Source of the DNA: JBBSEX01 sp038239345
GTDB taxonomy: Bacteria > Acidobacteriota > Terriglobia > Bryobacterales > Bryobacteraceae
Direction of reading: 5' to 3'
Assembly: GCA_038239345.1 (NCBI GenBank)
Contig: JBBSEX010000001.1
Coordinates: forward strand, 525,024-589,023
Length of the DNA: 64,000 nt
Of this stretch, positions 41,202 to 51,144 are shown piece by piece; positions within the stretch are counted from its first letter, which is position 1; each line of letters opens with the position of its first letter. The position numbers and the translations under genes are program-made. Under the pieces are notes generated by a model. The model searched no databases. It was given only the letters and a program-made list of their open reading frames with translations, and was not told where the DNA came from.

Positions 41202-42611
41202 ATGCAAACGGATCCCGCAACAAGTCGAGGCTCTCTATTTCTTCATATCAACGGCGAGCGTGTCTCTCTTATAGGAGTCGCCCCGCAAACAACACTACTC
41301 GACCTGGTGCGATCGTGCGGATTGACGGGCGCAAAAGAAGGTTGTGCTGAAGGCGAATGCGGAGCTTGCGCCGTCGCGATGGTGAAAGACCACGGATCGG
41401 GATCGGCCTTTCAGTCCATCAATAGTTGTCTCGTATTTGCGCTAATGGCCGCGGGACGCGAAATCTATACGGTGGAATCTCTCGCCGGCCGGGGCAGCAT
41501 GCATCCCGCCCAACAGGCGATGGCCGACTTCGGCGGATCGCAGTGCGGCTACTGCACTCCAGGATTCGTCATCAGCTTGTTCGCCGAACAGTATCGGCCG
41601 GGTCGCGAGGGTCTGTGCAACCCGAAGGCGCTTGAAGGAAATCTGTGCCGTTGCACTGGCTATCGTCCCATCCGCGATGCAGCGCTTTCCCTTGGGCCGG
41701 CACCCGACGATGCCTTTCGCCTCCGCCTTGCGACGCCCGCGCCCCACCTTGATGAACTCATCTATTCCGAAGATGGCCGGCGATTCTTTCGGCCAGCGAC
41801 GCTGCAACACTGTCTGATTTTGCTACAGCGATACCCTGGCGCGCGCATGATCGCCGGAGGAACCGACCTCGCAGTCGAATCGAATTTGAAGGCGAAGACG
41901 TGGCATACTCTGGTCAGCCTGGAAGCGCTCGACGAATTGCGCGCTTTTCATCAGAATGAAGAATCAGTTGAAATTGGGGCTGGTTTGACGCTTTCTGAGA
42001 TTGCGGCTAAATGGCTGGATGCTCCCGCTGTTTTTCACGAGTGGAGCGAATTATTCGCGTCGCCATTGATTCGGAATCGGGCTACCTTGGGCGGCAATCT
42101 CGGCACCGCGTCACCCATCGGGGACGGCGCTCCGCTCTTACTCGCACTCGATGCAAGCGTCCGCATCGCCGGTCCTGCCGGTGACCGGATTGTCGCGCTT
42201 GACGGCTTCTTTACCAGTTATCGCAACACCATGCTCAGCGCAAATGAGGTGCTGGTGTCTATCATTATTCCGAAGCCCTTCCCCGCAATCGCCCGCTTTT
42301 ATAAAGCCGCAAAAAGGCGCATCGATGACATCAGCACCGTTGCAGCCTGCATTGCCGTCCATATGAACGATCAGGAAATTATTCGAACCGGGCGCCTGGC
42401 ATACGGCGGAGTCGCCGCGATTCCGATGCGGGCAAAAGAAGCAGAAGCGTCCCTGGCGGGGGAATTGTGGGACACGGCCACATTTCAACACGCGCAAGAA
42501 ATTGTCGCAACGACGCTTCACCCCATCGGCGATCATCGCGGATCGGCGGAATACCGTTTAGCGATCGCCCAATCGATGATCGAAAAGTTTTGGCACGAGG
42601 AGACGGTATGA
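41202..42611 (+). CDS. xdhA: Xanthine dehydrogenase small subunit (2Fe-2S and FAD domains)
   Basis: 469 residues, fusing the iron-sulfur and FAD parts as in bacterial XdhA. N-terminal 2Fe-2S ligands are in CAEGECGACAV with a later NSCLVFAL; the second cluster is in CGYCTPGF and LCRCTGYRPI. The FAD domain (about 200-469) has MIAGGTDLAVE and ATLGGNLGTASPIGD. There is no signal peptide, so it works in the cytoplasm. It transfers electrons from xanthine oxidation to NAD. It is the first gene of the purine operon and overlaps the large-subunit gene by four bases (42608-42611). Confidence 0.92.
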   Translation: MQTDPATSRGSLFLHINGERVSLIGVAPQTTLLDLVRSCGLTGAKEGCAEGECGACAVAMVKDHGSGSAFQSINSCLVFALMAAGREIYTVESLAGRGSMHPAQQAMADFGGSQCGYCTPGFVISLFAEQYRPGREGLCNPKALEGNLCRCTGYRPIRDAALSLGPAPDDAFRLRLATPAPHLDELIYSEDGRRFFRPATLQHCLILLQRYPGARMIAGGTDLAVESNLKAKTWHTLVSLEALDELRAFHQNEESVEIGAGLTLSEIAAKWLDAPAVFHEWSELFASPLIRNRATLGGNLGTASPIGDGAPLLLALDASVRIAGPAGDRIVALDGFFTSYRNTMLSANEVLVSIIIPKPFPAIARFYKAAKRRIDDISTVAACIAVHMNDQEIIRTGRLAYGGVAAIPMRAKEAEASLAGELWDTATFQHAQEIVATTLHPIGDHRGSAEYRLAIAQSMIEKFWHEETV

Positions 42612-44881
42612 ACGTCGGAAAGCCAGTCTCCCATGAAAGCGCTCGTGGCCACGTTACCGGCGAGGCGCTTTTTACAGACGACCTCTGTAATCGCTTCCCC
42701 AACCTTCTGCATGCATGGCCCATCATGGTGCCGCACGCCCATGCGCGAATTGTTGCGGTCGACTTCAGCGCAGTTGTGTCGTCGCCGGGAGTATGTACGG
42801 TTCTCACCGCCAACGACGCGCTGGGAGAAGCGAACTCCGGACCTAATCGTCACGATGAACCTCTGTTCCCCATCGAAGTGTTTCACTATAATCAGCCCAT
42901 CGCCTGGGTTCTTGCCGCCTCGCTGGAAGCAGCTCGCCTCGCTGCTACGAAAGCTGTTATCGAATATGAAAAGCTGCCGGCGATCCTCTCCATTGAGGAC
43001 GCCATCGATGCGCAGAGCTATCTTTCCGGTCCAGCGCTTGTCAAGGAAGGTGATCCGGCCGGCGCCATCGACGGCAGCGAGCATCGCTTAACAGGCCAAC
43101 TCGCGATCGGCGGGCAGGAACATTTCTATCTCGAGACGCAATGCGCCATAGCCTGGATCGATCCGCAGGGAGCAGTCTCGCTTCATTCCTCGACGCAGCA
43201 TCCAAGTGAAACACAAGCCATCGTCGCCCGCGTTTTAGGAATTGCCGAGCATCAAGTCACGGTGGAATGCCTGCGCATGGGAGGCGCGTTCGGCGGCAAA
43301 GAAGTCCAGGCAAATCCCTACGCCGCAATTGCCGCGCTTGGCGCCTGGAAGACTCGCCAGCCCGTGCGCGTGCGTCTGCCGCGGTCCCTCGACGTGATCC
43401 TCACTGGCAAGCGGCATCCTTTCTTTGCCCGCTTTACCGTTGGCTACACCGCTGAAGGCAAGTTGAACGGGCTAGACGTCGAACTCTATTCCGATGGCGG
43501 CTGGAGCCTTGATTTATCGGAGCCCATTCTGTGGCGCGCCATCTTCCACTTGGACAATGCGTATCGCTTACCCACGCTCAGCGTTTCCGCGTACGTCTGC
43601 CGCACCAACAAAACATCTCAGACTGCCTTTCGTGGATTCGGCGGTCCGCAGGGAATTGTGGTGATCGAAGATGTACTTGACCGCATCGCGCGATCGCTCT
43701 ATCTACCGGTGGAACTGGTGCGCGAACGCAACATGTATTGCGAGGGCGACATCACTCATTACGGTATGCCGGTGAAAGATGCGTCCCGGATTGAACGCAT
43801 CTGGATGGAGCTTAAAACATCCAGCGATTTTGCCACCCGCCGCGGGTACGTAGCGGAGTTCAACGCCGATCACCTTCATCGGAAAAGAGGCATCGCTATT
43901 ACGCCCGTCAAGTTTGGGATCTCATTCACCGCGACGATGTTCAACCAGGCCGGCGCTCTCGTGTTGATTTACCGCGATGGTAGTGTTCAGGTGAATCACG
44001 GCGGCACGGAGATGGGGCAGGGTCTGCACACGAAGATTCTGCAGATCGCCGCCGACAGTCTTGGAGTGCGCGCGGATACGATTCGCGTCATGTCCACGCG
44101 GACCGACAAAGTACCAAACACCTCGGCGACGGCGGCATCGGCAAGCACAGATTTAAATGGCGCGGCAGTCGTTAATGCCTGTCAACAATTGCAATCGCGC
44201 TTGGCGGAGGTAGCTGCCTCCATGCTTGCCAGCGCCCCGGAAACAATTCACTTTGCCGATGGCCGGGTCTTCGCTGACGGCCGCTCTTTGCCGTTCGCCG
44301 AAGTAGTGGAGGCCACGTATCGGGAGCGCATTTCTCTGTCGGCGCAAGGCTACTATCGAACGCCAGGCTTACAATACAATCCCAAGACCGGTCGCGGCAT
44401 TCCGTTCCACTACTTCGCATATGGGGCGGCCGTAGCGGAAGTCGAAATCGACGGATTCACGGGTGCCTATCGTGTTTTGCGAGCGGATATTTTGCAAGAT
44501 GTGGGTAACTCCACCTCACCTCTGATTGATCGCGGACAAGTCGAAGGCGGCTTTCTGCAAGGCGTCGGTTGGTTGACGCTAGAAGAACTCATCTGGAATG
44601 CCGACGGCCGCCTGGCAACCGACAGCGCGTCTACCTATAAGCTGCCATCTTGGTCCGAGGTCCCCGAAGATTTCCGGGTTAGCTTCCTGACTCGCGCATC
44701 CGAGCCCGGGGTCGTCTTCGGCAGTAAAGCCGTCGGTGAACCTCCGCTGATGCTGGCCATCTCCGTCAGGGAAGCGATCCGCGCCGGCATAGCGGCATTT
44801 GGCCATTCGACCCTGGTTACGCTCGATAGTCCCGCCACTCCAGAGCGCGTCTATTGGGCCATTCAGCGTGTCCGCGGGTGA
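42608..44881 (+). CDS. xdhB: Xanthine dehydrogenase molybdenum-binding subunit
   Basis: 757 residues. Molybdopterin contacts are in MGGAFGGKEVQ, AFRGFGGPQG and GGTEMGQGLHT, and the catalytic Glu is in SKAVGEPPLMLA near the C-terminus. The first contact motif FGGKE and the TAFRGFGGPQ loop with its substrate Arg are characteristic of true xanthine dehydrogenases rather than aldehyde or CO dehydrogenases. It hydroxylates hypoxanthine and xanthine to urate. The ATG at 42608 overlaps the xdhA stop; an earlier in-frame start at 42467 would only read into xdhA. No XdhC gene is present in this operon. Confidence 0.93.
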   Translation: MNVGKPVSHESARGHVTGEALFTDDLCNRFPNLLHAWPIMVPHAHARIVAVDFSAVVSSPGVCTVLTANDALGEANSGPNRHDEPLFPIEVFHYNQPIAWVLAASLEAARLAATKAVIEYEKLPAILSIEDAIDAQSYLSGPALVKEGDPAGAIDGSEHRLTGQLAIGGQEHFYLETQCAIAWIDPQGAVSLHSSTQHPSETQAIVARVLGIAEHQVTVECLRMGGAFGGKEVQANPYAAIAALGAWKTRQPVRVRLPRSLDVILTGKRHPFFARFTVGYTAEGKLNGLDVELYSDGGWSLDLSEPILWRAIFHLDNAYRLPTLSVSAYVCRTNKTSQTAFRGFGGPQGIVVIEDVLDRIARSLYLPVELVRERNMYCEGDITHYGMPVKDASRIERIWMELKTSSDFATRRGYVAEFNADHLHRKRGIAITPVKFGISFTATMFNQAGALVLIYRDGSVQVNHGGTEMGQGLHTKILQIAADSLGVRADTIRVMSTRTDKVPNTSATAASASTDLNGAAVVNACQQLQSRLAEVAASMLASAPETIHFADGRVFADGRSLPFAEVVEATYRERISLSAQGYYRTPGLQYNPKTGRGIPFHYFAYGAAVAEVEIDGFTGAYRVLRADILQDVGNSTSPLIDRGQVEGGFLQGVGWLTLEELIWNADGRLATDSASTYKLPSWSEVPEDFRVSFLTRASEPGVVFGSKAVGEPPLMLAISVREAIRAGIAAFGHSTLVTLDSPATPERVYWAIQRVRG

Positions 44882-46185
44882 GCGCCGCGGTGATTCTTCG
44901 CGCAACTATTTTTCACACTCCAAGCAACCCCTTCCTGGAAGTGGGCTCGCTTGTGGCTTATGAAGACGGCGCGTTACTGGTGGCGGATGGCGTCATCCAG
45001 GCGATTGGCGACTATTCCACCGTCCAACAAACTCACCCCACCATTGCCGTCCGCGACCTCCGTGACGGAATTATTCTGCCAGGATTCATCGACATTCATA
45101 TCCACTATCCACAAGTACGAGTGCTTGGCGGGATCGGCCTATCGCTGCTTGAGTGGCTGCGGTACAACACATTGCCCGAAGAAGCGAAGTTCGCCAGCAT
45201 TGCTTATGCGCGCGCGATCGCAGCGGAATTCGTTCATTCGGTTGCATCCCACGGCACCACCACGGCGCTTGTCTTCGGATCGCATTTCGCGGCTGCCACA
45301 GCAGCACTTTTCGACCAAGCGTCGATATCGGGACTTCGAATTATCAGTGGCCAGGTGCTCTCGGATCGACATCTGCTTCCGGAACTTCATCAGACGCCCG
45401 AAGCCGCTTATCAAACAAGCACCGCGCTGATTCGCAGGTTTCACCGACAAGGCCGATTACTCTACGCCGTAACACCAAGATTCGCGCTCTCTACATCTGA
45501 TGAAATGCTGGACGTGTGCCACACCTTGATGCAGGAAAATCCGGACATACGTTTTCAGACACACATGAATGAGAGTCCCGCTGAAGTGAAGGAAGTGGCT
45601 GATCTTTTTCCCGCCGCCGCCGATTACTTCGAAGTCTATGAACGGCATCGTCTCGCGGGGCCGCTATCGGTATTCGCCCACAGCATCCACACCACCGACG
45701 CGGAGTTGAAGCGTATGGCCGATCATCGTTGCTCAGTGGCATACTGCCCATCCAGCAACGCGGCGCTCGGTAGTGGGTTCTTTCCCTTGGGGCGCCATCT
45801 GTCCGCTGGGGTGCGATTCGCACTAGGAACCGATGTCGGCGGTGGCACCGGGTTCGGCATGTTGAAAGAGGGCTTGCAGGCTTATCTGCTACAGCGGCTC
45901 GCTTCAGACGGAATGACTCTCAACGCCGGGCATCTTCTATATCTCTCGACTCGCGCTGGCGCTGAGGCGCTGGGCCTTGCGGATCAAATCGGCGACTTCG
46001 GCCCCGGCAAATCGGCAGACTATTTATATCTGCGCCCGCCAACAGCAAGCCCGCTGGCAGCAGTCATGCGTAACGCCCAGAATTCCGAACGTCTGCTGGC
46101 TTCCATCTTCACGCTCGCTGGCGCGGAATGCGTTCAGGAAGTATACGTCCAAGGCGACATAGTTTATAAACAGGAAATCGAATGA
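44878..46185 (+). CDS. guaD: Guanine deaminase
   Basis: 435 residues of the amidohydrolase fold. Zinc ligands are in PGFIDIHIHYPQ (about residues 62-73), FQTHMNESPAE (about 222) and FAHSIHTTD, and the catalytic Asp is in LGTDVGGG. The stretch LLEWLRYNTLPEE is typical of guanine deaminases. It converts guanine to xanthine with release of ammonia, feeding the xanthine dehydrogenase encoded upstream. The start is GTG at 44878, overlapping the xdhB stop (GTGA). The stop overlaps the uraD start by four bases. Confidence 0.92.
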   Translation: MSAAVILRATIFHTPSNPFLEVGSLVAYEDGALLVADGVIQAIGDYSTVQQTHPTIAVRDLRDGIILPGFIDIHIHYPQVRVLGGIGLSLLEWLRYNTLPEEAKFASIAYARAIAAEFVHSVASHGTTTALVFGSHFAAATAALFDQASISGLRIISGQVLSDRHLLPELHQTPEAAYQTSTALIRRFHRQGRLLYAVTPRFALSTSDEMLDVCHTLMQENPDIRFQTHMNESPAEVKEVADLFPAAADYFEVYERHRLAGPLSVFAHSIHTTDAELKRMADHRCSVAYCPSSNAALGSGFFPLGRHLSAGVRFALGTDVGGGTGFGMLKEGLQAYLLQRLASDGMTLNAGHLLYLSTRAGAEALGLADQIGDFGPGKSADYLYLRPPTASPLAAVMRNAQNSERLLASIFTLAGAECVQEVYVQGDIVYKQEIE

Positions 46186-46688
46186 CCGTAGCGGAACTCT
46201 CCGTGCTCCCGCAAAATCAATTCGTCGAAGCGCTCGGGTGGATTTGCGAAGGCTCGCCGTGGGTAGCCGAGCGCGCTTGGACACACCGCCCATTCACTAG
46301 TTCTGACGATATTCATGCGGCGATGGTAGCCGCCGTGCAATCCGCAGCCCGCGATGAACAGCTCGCACTATTGCGCGCACATCCCGACCTAGGTTCACGG
46401 GCGCGGATGAGCGATGCTTCCATCGGCGAACAGGCTGGCGCCGGCCTGGATCGCCTGACACCAGAAGAGTACACGCGGCTGCAAAACTTGAACAAACAGT
46501 ATTGCGAGAAGTTCGGATTCACTTTTCTGTTCGCGGTAAGAGGCAACACCAAACACGACATACTGGAAGCGCTGGAATGCCGCATCGCGTCAACTACGGA
46601 AGACGAGCTGCAAGAGGCGCTGCGGCAGGTCTATCGCATCGCGTCATTCCGTTTGCAAGACGTGGTGACTCAAGAAGGGATAAAGTAA
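46182..46688 (+). CDS. uraD: 2-oxo-4-hydroxy-4-carboxy-5-ureidoimidazoline (OHCU) decarboxylase
   Basis: 168 residues, the usual size of UraD/PucL N-terminal domains. The catalytic His is in RAHPDLGSRARM (about residue 67), and the conserved FGFTFLFAVRGN and RIASFRLQD segments follow. It decarboxylates OHCU to S-(+)-allantoin, the last of the three enzymes that carry urate to allantoin. In Bacillus it is fused to uricase as PucL; here it is a separate gene placed directly before uricase. The ATG overlaps the guaD stop. Confidence 0.92.
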   Translation: MTVAELSVLPQNQFVEALGWICEGSPWVAERAWTHRPFTSSDDIHAAMVAAVQSAARDEQLALLRAHPDLGSRARMSDASIGEQAGAGLDRLTPEEYTRLQNLNKQYCEKFGFTFLFAVRGNTKHDILEALECRIASTTEDELQEALRQVYRIASFRLQDVVTQEGIK

Positions 46689-47552
46689 TTGCAACATTTC
46701 GCCAGTGGGCAAAAGCGTAACTACTATGGGAAGGGCGATGTCATCGTCTATCGTTTGAACCGCGATGCACAGTCTGGTGGGCCCGGTTGTCCAGTGTTTG
46801 GCGCCAGCGTCCTGATGCTGCTCTACGGCGATGCTTTCTGGCCCACTTACGCCACTGGTGACAACACCAATTTGGTCGCGACGGATTCCATGAAGAACTT
46901 TATCCAGCGTGAGACGCTGCACTTTCCCGGCTATGATCTGGAAGCGTTCTGTTATTTCCTGGCCGAGAAGTTCATGAAGACCTATGCGCATACCGAAGGC
47001 ATCCAGGTATCGGCTACCGAGGTTCCCTACGCCGGATTGGTCGAGGGCGGCGTGAGCTTTGCCCCATCCGGTCCTGAGCACGCTACGGCTTCAGTTGAAC
47101 TGCATCGTGACGGCAGTGAAGTAAACGTCGTTGAGATGCGCTCCGGTCTCGCGGGGTTCAAGCTGCTTCGTCTCGGGGGCAGTGCCTTTCACGGTTTTTT
47201 GCGCGACGAATACACAACTCTGCCCGACATTCGAAATCGCCCACTGAACATGTGGCTCGATCTCGAATGGCTGTATGCAAACACCTCGGCGGCGTTCACC
47301 AATGGTCTGGATACAGTGAAGGTCCGCGAAATCGTCCATGACGTCTTTCAATCGTTTGAGTCCGGCAGTATCCAACAAGTGATCTACCGGATCGGCATGG
47401 AAATTCTCGGAACGATTTCCGCCATTTCGGAAGTGCGGTTGGAAGCTAATAATCGCACCTGGGATACGATTGTGGAACAGGGCGACGCGATCGGCGTCTA
47501 TACCGATGCACGCCCGCCCTTCGGATGTCTCGGTCTAACGGTGAGGCGGTAA
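46689..47552 (+). CDS. Urate oxidase (cofactor-independent uricase)
   Basis: 287 residues with both T-fold halves. The catalytic Lys is in YYGKGDVIVYRLNR (about residues 12-25) and the Thr in LVATDSMKNFIQ (about 73-84); SFSxSGP-like and LGGSAFHGFLRDEYTTLPD substrate segments follow. It oxidises urate to 5-hydroxyisourate with O2, giving hydrogen peroxide. Start codon TTG at 46689 comes immediately after the uraD stop (TAATTG), with AAGGGA as ribosome binding site. Its stop is one base before the HIU hydrolase ATG. Confidence 0.92.
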   Translation: MQHFASGQKRNYYGKGDVIVYRLNRDAQSGGPGCPVFGASVLMLLYGDAFWPTYATGDNTNLVATDSMKNFIQRETLHFPGYDLEAFCYFLAEKFMKTYAHTEGIQVSATEVPYAGLVEGGVSFAPSGPEHATASVELHRDGSEVNVVEMRSGLAGFKLLRLGGSAFHGFLRDEYTTLPDIRNRPLNMWLDLEWLYANTSAAFTNGLDTVKVREIVHDVFQSFESGSIQQVIYRIGMEILGTISAISEVRLEANNRTWDTIVEQGDAIGVYTDARPPFGCLGLTVRR

Positions 47553-47553
47553 C

Positions 47554-47907
47554 ATGGCGCGGCTTTCAACGCATGTTTTGGACACATCGCGCGGCAAGGC
47601 CGCCGAAGGCATGAAAATCGATCTCTATAGAATAGAGCATGGGCGCCGCGTGCATGTGCTTTCCACCGTCACCAATGTAGACGGGCGCACCGACTCCCAT
47701 CTTTTATTCGGCGAAGAGATCGCTACCGGACGATACGAACTGGTCTTCGCCGCCGCCGCGTATTTTCGGGCGAACGAAGTGACGCTTTCCGATCCGCCGT
47801 TTCTGGATGAGATCTCCGTTCACTTCGGCATCGCCAATCCAGTAGGGAATCATCATGTGCCGCTGTTGGTTTCGCCCTACGGCTACACCACATACCGGGG
47901 AACATGA
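47554..47907 (+). CDS. 5-Hydroxyisourate hydrolase (transthyretin-like)
   Basis: 117 residues, the standard length. The signature N-terminus LSTHVLDTSRGK has the first active-site His, the Arg lies in VDGRTDSHL, the second His in NHHVPLLVSP, and the C-terminal tetrapeptide is YRGT (usually YRGS), which closes the active site. It hydrolyses 5-hydroxyisourate to OHCU. The order uraD, uricase, HIU hydrolase places all three urate-to-allantoin steps together. The allantoate hydrolase ATG overlaps its stop by four bases. Confidence 0.93.
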   Translation: MARLSTHVLDTSRGKAAEGMKIDLYRIEHGRRVHVLSTVTNVDGRTDSHLLFGEEIATGRYELVFAAAAYFRANEVTLSDPPFLDEISVHFGIANPVGNHHVPLLVSPYGYTTYRGT

Positions 47908-49091
47908 CGGACGCGCATCTTATCGCGGCGGACGAAGTAATTCGCCGTTGCCGGCTGCTGTCCGAATATACGGAGGAGCCCGGATGGATCACGCGTACAT
48001 TTCTTTCTTCGCCAATGCACGATGTCCATGCGCTTGTCCGGCAGTGGATGCATGATGCCGGGCTCAGCGTTGGCATCGATGCCGCCGGCAACATCCGCGG
48101 TGTCTCTGAAGCGCACGGACCACGCCTGCTGATCGCCTCCCACCTCGACACAGTCCCGCATGCCGGCGCTTTCGATGGAATACTCGGAGTAATGTGCGGA
48201 ATCGAACTGGCGCAACAATCTCCAGACGCCGCAATCGAAGTGATGGGCTTCTCAGAAGAAGAAGGAGTTCGCTATGGCGTTCCGTTCATTGGCAGTCGCG
48301 CCATCACGGGTACGCTAGATGTCGATTTGATCGAGCGAATCAGTCCGGCGATTCAAGCCTTTGGTCTCGATCCTTCTCAACTTCCCTCCGCCATGATCGC
48401 CAATTCCATCGCGGCCTATCTCGAGATTCATATCGAGCAGGGGCCGGTGCTGGATGAGCTCGATCTTCCACTGGGGATAGTAGCCGCAATCGCCGGGCAG
48501 AGCAGATTCATAGTCCGATTCCAAGGCCGGGCCAACCATGCGGGCACCACACCGATGCCACTCCGTTATGATGCATTGGCCGGAGCCGCGGAATGGATTT
48601 CACTCGTGGAACGGGATGCGCTCGGCAAGAACGGACTCGTAGCAACCGTCGGCAGTATTAGCATTGAGCCCAATGCATCGAATGTGATCCCCGGGCTTGC
48701 GGTTGCCACACTGGATGTACGCCACGCCGACGACGGGTTTCGCCGCGACGCCGCTGCGTCACTCCTCAATGCGGCGAAACAAATTGCCCTGCATCGCGGC
48801 CTCGAATTACATATCGAGACGCGCCTGGAACAGGAGGCCACTCCGATGGATCCCCTGCTAGTCAGCGAACTCGATAGCGCCGCCAAGGCCGTCGGGCTGA
48901 AGGCGTATCGCATGATCAGCGGCGCTGGACACGATGCCATGATCGCAGCTCGCCGCTGGCCTTCCGCGATGCTCTTCGTTCGCAGTCCCGGAGGAATTAG
49001 CCATCATCCGGATGAGACCGTCCTGCGGGATGACGTCGCATCGGCACTGGCCGTAGGAATGAAATTTGTGAAACGCTGGTGCCATGCCTGA
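47904..49091 (+). CDS. Allantoate amidohydrolase, M20 family
   Basis: 395 residues. M20 metal ligands are visible in ASHLDTVPHAGAFDGILGV (His and bridging Asp), FSEEEGVRYG (the Glu base and ligand) and near the end in SPGGISHHPDE (His). This is the allantoate amidohydrolase/N-carbamoyl-amino-acid hydrolase branch. It would split allantoate to (S)-ureidoglycine, CO2 and ammonia. Its position before allantoinase and ureidoglycine aminohydrolase supports this, rather than hydantoinase-linked carbamoylase activity. It shares eight bases with the allB start. The second M20 gene of the operon is its distant paralogue. Confidence 0.85.
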   Translation: MTDAHLIAADEVIRRCRLLSEYTEEPGWITRTFLSSPMHDVHALVRQWMHDAGLSVGIDAAGNIRGVSEAHGPRLLIASHLDTVPHAGAFDGILGVMCGIELAQQSPDAAIEVMGFSEEEGVRYGVPFIGSRAITGTLDVDLIERISPAIQAFGLDPSQLPSAMIANSIAAYLEIHIEQGPVLDELDLPLGIVAAIAGQSRFIVRFQGRANHAGTTPMPLRYDALAGAAEWISLVERDALGKNGLVATVGSISIEPNASNVIPGLAVATLDVRHADDGFRRDAAASLLNAAKQIALHRGLELHIETRLEQEATPMDPLLVSELDSAAKAVGLKAYRMISGAGHDAMIAARRWPSAMLFVRSPGGISHHPDETVLRDDVASALAVGMKFVKRWCHA

Positions 49092-50415
49092 TCTTATAAT
49101 TCGCGGCGGAACGCTCGTCTTAGAGGACATGATAATCCGCGCGGACTTGGCGATCGAGGACGGACGGATTAGCGGCATCGGCCCAGCGCTGCCCGGCTCG
49201 CCTGACGAAATCGACGCGACCGGACTTACCATCCTGCCCGGCATGATCGATGACCATGTGCACTTCAATGAGCCGGGCCGCTCAGACTGGGAAGGTGCGG
49301 GTACAGGTAGCAGCGCGTTGGCCGCGGGCGGCGGCACCACGTTCTTCGATATGCCGTTAAACTCCACTCCCTGCACGCTCGGGAAAGTCGATTTTGAAAA
49401 TAAACGCGACGCTCTTACGCAATCTTCCATCACCGACTTCGCTCTCTGGGGCGGCCTCACTCCAGGCAATCTCGATTCATTAGACCAGCTGGCGGAATGT
49501 GGTGTCATCGGATTCAAGGCGTTTATGTCCGACTCGGGCCTACCTGAATTTCCGCGCGCCGACGACCTGACTCTGTCCCACGGCATGCGCACTGCCGCTC
49601 GTCTAGGACTACCGGTCGCCGTTCATGCCGAGAGTGAAGAACTGACGAAAGCTCTTTCACATCGCGCTGTCGCGGCTGGCCGCACAGGCATCCGGGACTA
49701 TCTCGCTTCACGCCCCGTGATTGCCGAAGTGGAAGCGATTCGCCGCGCATCGCTGTATGCTCGCGAAGCCGGATGCAAACTGCACATTGTGCATATCAGC
49801 TCTGGTACCGGCGTCGCCACAGCTCTCGAAGAACGAGTGGCGGGCACGGACATCTCCATCGAAACCTGCGCGCACTATCTGTTCTTCACCGAAGACGATC
49901 TTCTGCGTCTGGGTGCCATCGCGAAATGCGCTCCTCCACTTCGATCTACCGCGGAGCAACAAAGGTTGTGGCGGCACGTGTCATCCGGAGCCGTCGACGT
50001 CATTGCTTCCGACCACTCGCCCGCCCCACAATCGATGAAGACTGGCGACAATTTCTTTGCTGTCTGGGGAGGCATCGCCGGCGTACAATCCACGCTTGCG
50101 GTTCTTTTGAACAGCGTCTTACCCTTGCCCCGAATCGCCGATCTGATCGCCGGCTTCCCCGCCCGCCGTTTTGCGATTCCACAAAAAGGCCAGCTTGCGG
50201 TGGGGCGCGATGCAGACCTTGTGCTGATCCAGCCGCGCGCATCTTATAAACTCAAGAATTCCGATCTGTTCCAGCGGCACGGTCTTAGTCCGTATGTCGG
50301 AAGTACTTTCCGCGGTGTTGTTCAGCGAACCATACTGCGCGGACAGACCATTTTTCAGGAAGGAACTATCACTGCGCAAGCGGGCGGCAAATTGCTGACG
50401 CCGCTTCGCGCGTAG
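49084..50415 (+). CDS. allB: Allantoinase
   Basis: 443 residues, cyclic amidohydrolase family. Metal-binding DDHVHFNEPGRSDWEG (about residues 57-72) is the allantoinase form of the DxHxH motif; the metal-bridging Lys is in GFKAFMSDSG; further His residues are in VAVHAESEE and LHIVHISSG, with the Asp in VIASDHSPAP. It opens the hydantoin ring of allantoin to give allantoate. It overlaps the preceding M20 gene by eight bases and is six bases from the next gene. Confidence 0.93.
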   Translation: MPDLIIRGGTLVLEDMIIRADLAIEDGRISGIGPALPGSPDEIDATGLTILPGMIDDHVHFNEPGRSDWEGAGTGSSALAAGGGTTFFDMPLNSTPCTLGKVDFENKRDALTQSSITDFALWGGLTPGNLDSLDQLAECGVIGFKAFMSDSGLPEFPRADDLTLSHGMRTAARLGLPVAVHAESEELTKALSHRAVAAGRTGIRDYLASRPVIAEVEAIRRASLYAREAGCKLHIVHISSGTGVATALEERVAGTDISIETCAHYLFFTEDDLLRLGAIAKCAPPLRSTAEQQRLWRHVSSGAVDVIASDHSPAPQSMKTGDNFFAVWGGIAGVQSTLAVLLNSVLPLPRIADLIAGFPARRFAIPQKGQLAVGRDADLVLIQPRASYKLKNSDLFQRHGLSPYVGSTFRGVVQRTILRGQTIFQEGTITAQAGGKLLTPLRA

Positions 50416-50421
50416 AACACC

Positions 50422-51144
50422 ATGCAACATTTAGGATTCACTCGCAGCTCGTATCAAGGCGATCATCTTCTGCACACGCCTGACTCTTTTATTCGCGCTC
50501 CGCTTCCCGGCATGAAAAACGGAACTGCAATCATTCATACCGGACCCGCCGGTGGCGCTCAGTTCATGCAATACACCGCCGAGCTGGAACCATCTGGAGA
50601 ACTCGGCGCGACCGAGGCGCAAAGATTTCTTTTCGTCATTGAAGGCGAGATCACAGTGGGCGCTCATAGACTGCCCGCCGGCAAGTTTGCGTATCTTCCC
50701 GAAGAAGACAACACACCAGTGGCGGCTTCCACGAAATCGCGGATCGCGGTAATTGAAAAGCCGTATCTGCCACTGGACTGCGCCGCGTCACCGGCCCCAA
50801 TATTCGGAGACGCCAACACCATTGAGCCCAAGTCGCTTCTGGGCGACCCCAGTATTGAAATTCGCGGCCTGATTCCCGATGATCCCGCTTTCGACATGGC
50901 TGTTAATACGATGACCTTCCAGCCAGGAGCCGCGCTGCCGATGGTGGAAATCCACATAATGGAGCATGGCCTGCTAATACTGGAAGGCGGCGGCATTTAT
51001 CGCCTGAGCGACAACTGGTATTCCGTTAGCGCAGGCGACTTCATCTACATGGCACCGTATTGTCCACAATGGTTCGGCGCCATCGGCAAGACGGCGGCGA
51101 AATATCTTATCTATAAAGATTGGAACCGCCATCCACTGGCATGA
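50422..51144 (+). CDS. allE: (S)-Ureidoglycine aminohydrolase (bicupin)
   Basis: 240 residues forming two cupin domains. The N-terminal cupin has AQRFLFVIEGEITVG; the C-terminal metal-binding cupin holds LPMVEIHIMEHGLLILEGGG with the Glu, His and later Gln ligands, then FIYMAPYCPQWFG. The early GFTRSSYQGDHLLHTPDSF is characteristic of AllE/UglyAH. It converts (S)-ureidoglycine to (S)-ureidoglycolate with release of ammonia. Its presence implies the stereospecific, plant-like end of the pathway. It overlaps the following M20 gene by four bases (51141-51144). Confidence 0.92.
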   Translation: MQHLGFTRSSYQGDHLLHTPDSFIRAPLPGMKNGTAIIHTGPAGGAQFMQYTAELEPSGELGATEAQRFLFVIEGEITVGAHRLPAGKFAYLPEEDNTPVAASTKSRIAVIEKPYLPLDCAASPAPIFGDANTIEPKSLLGDPSIEIRGLIPDDPAFDMAVNTMTFQPGAALPMVEIHIMEHGLLILEGGGIYRLSDNWYSVSAGDFIYMAPYCPQWFGAIGKTAAKYLIYKDWNRHPLA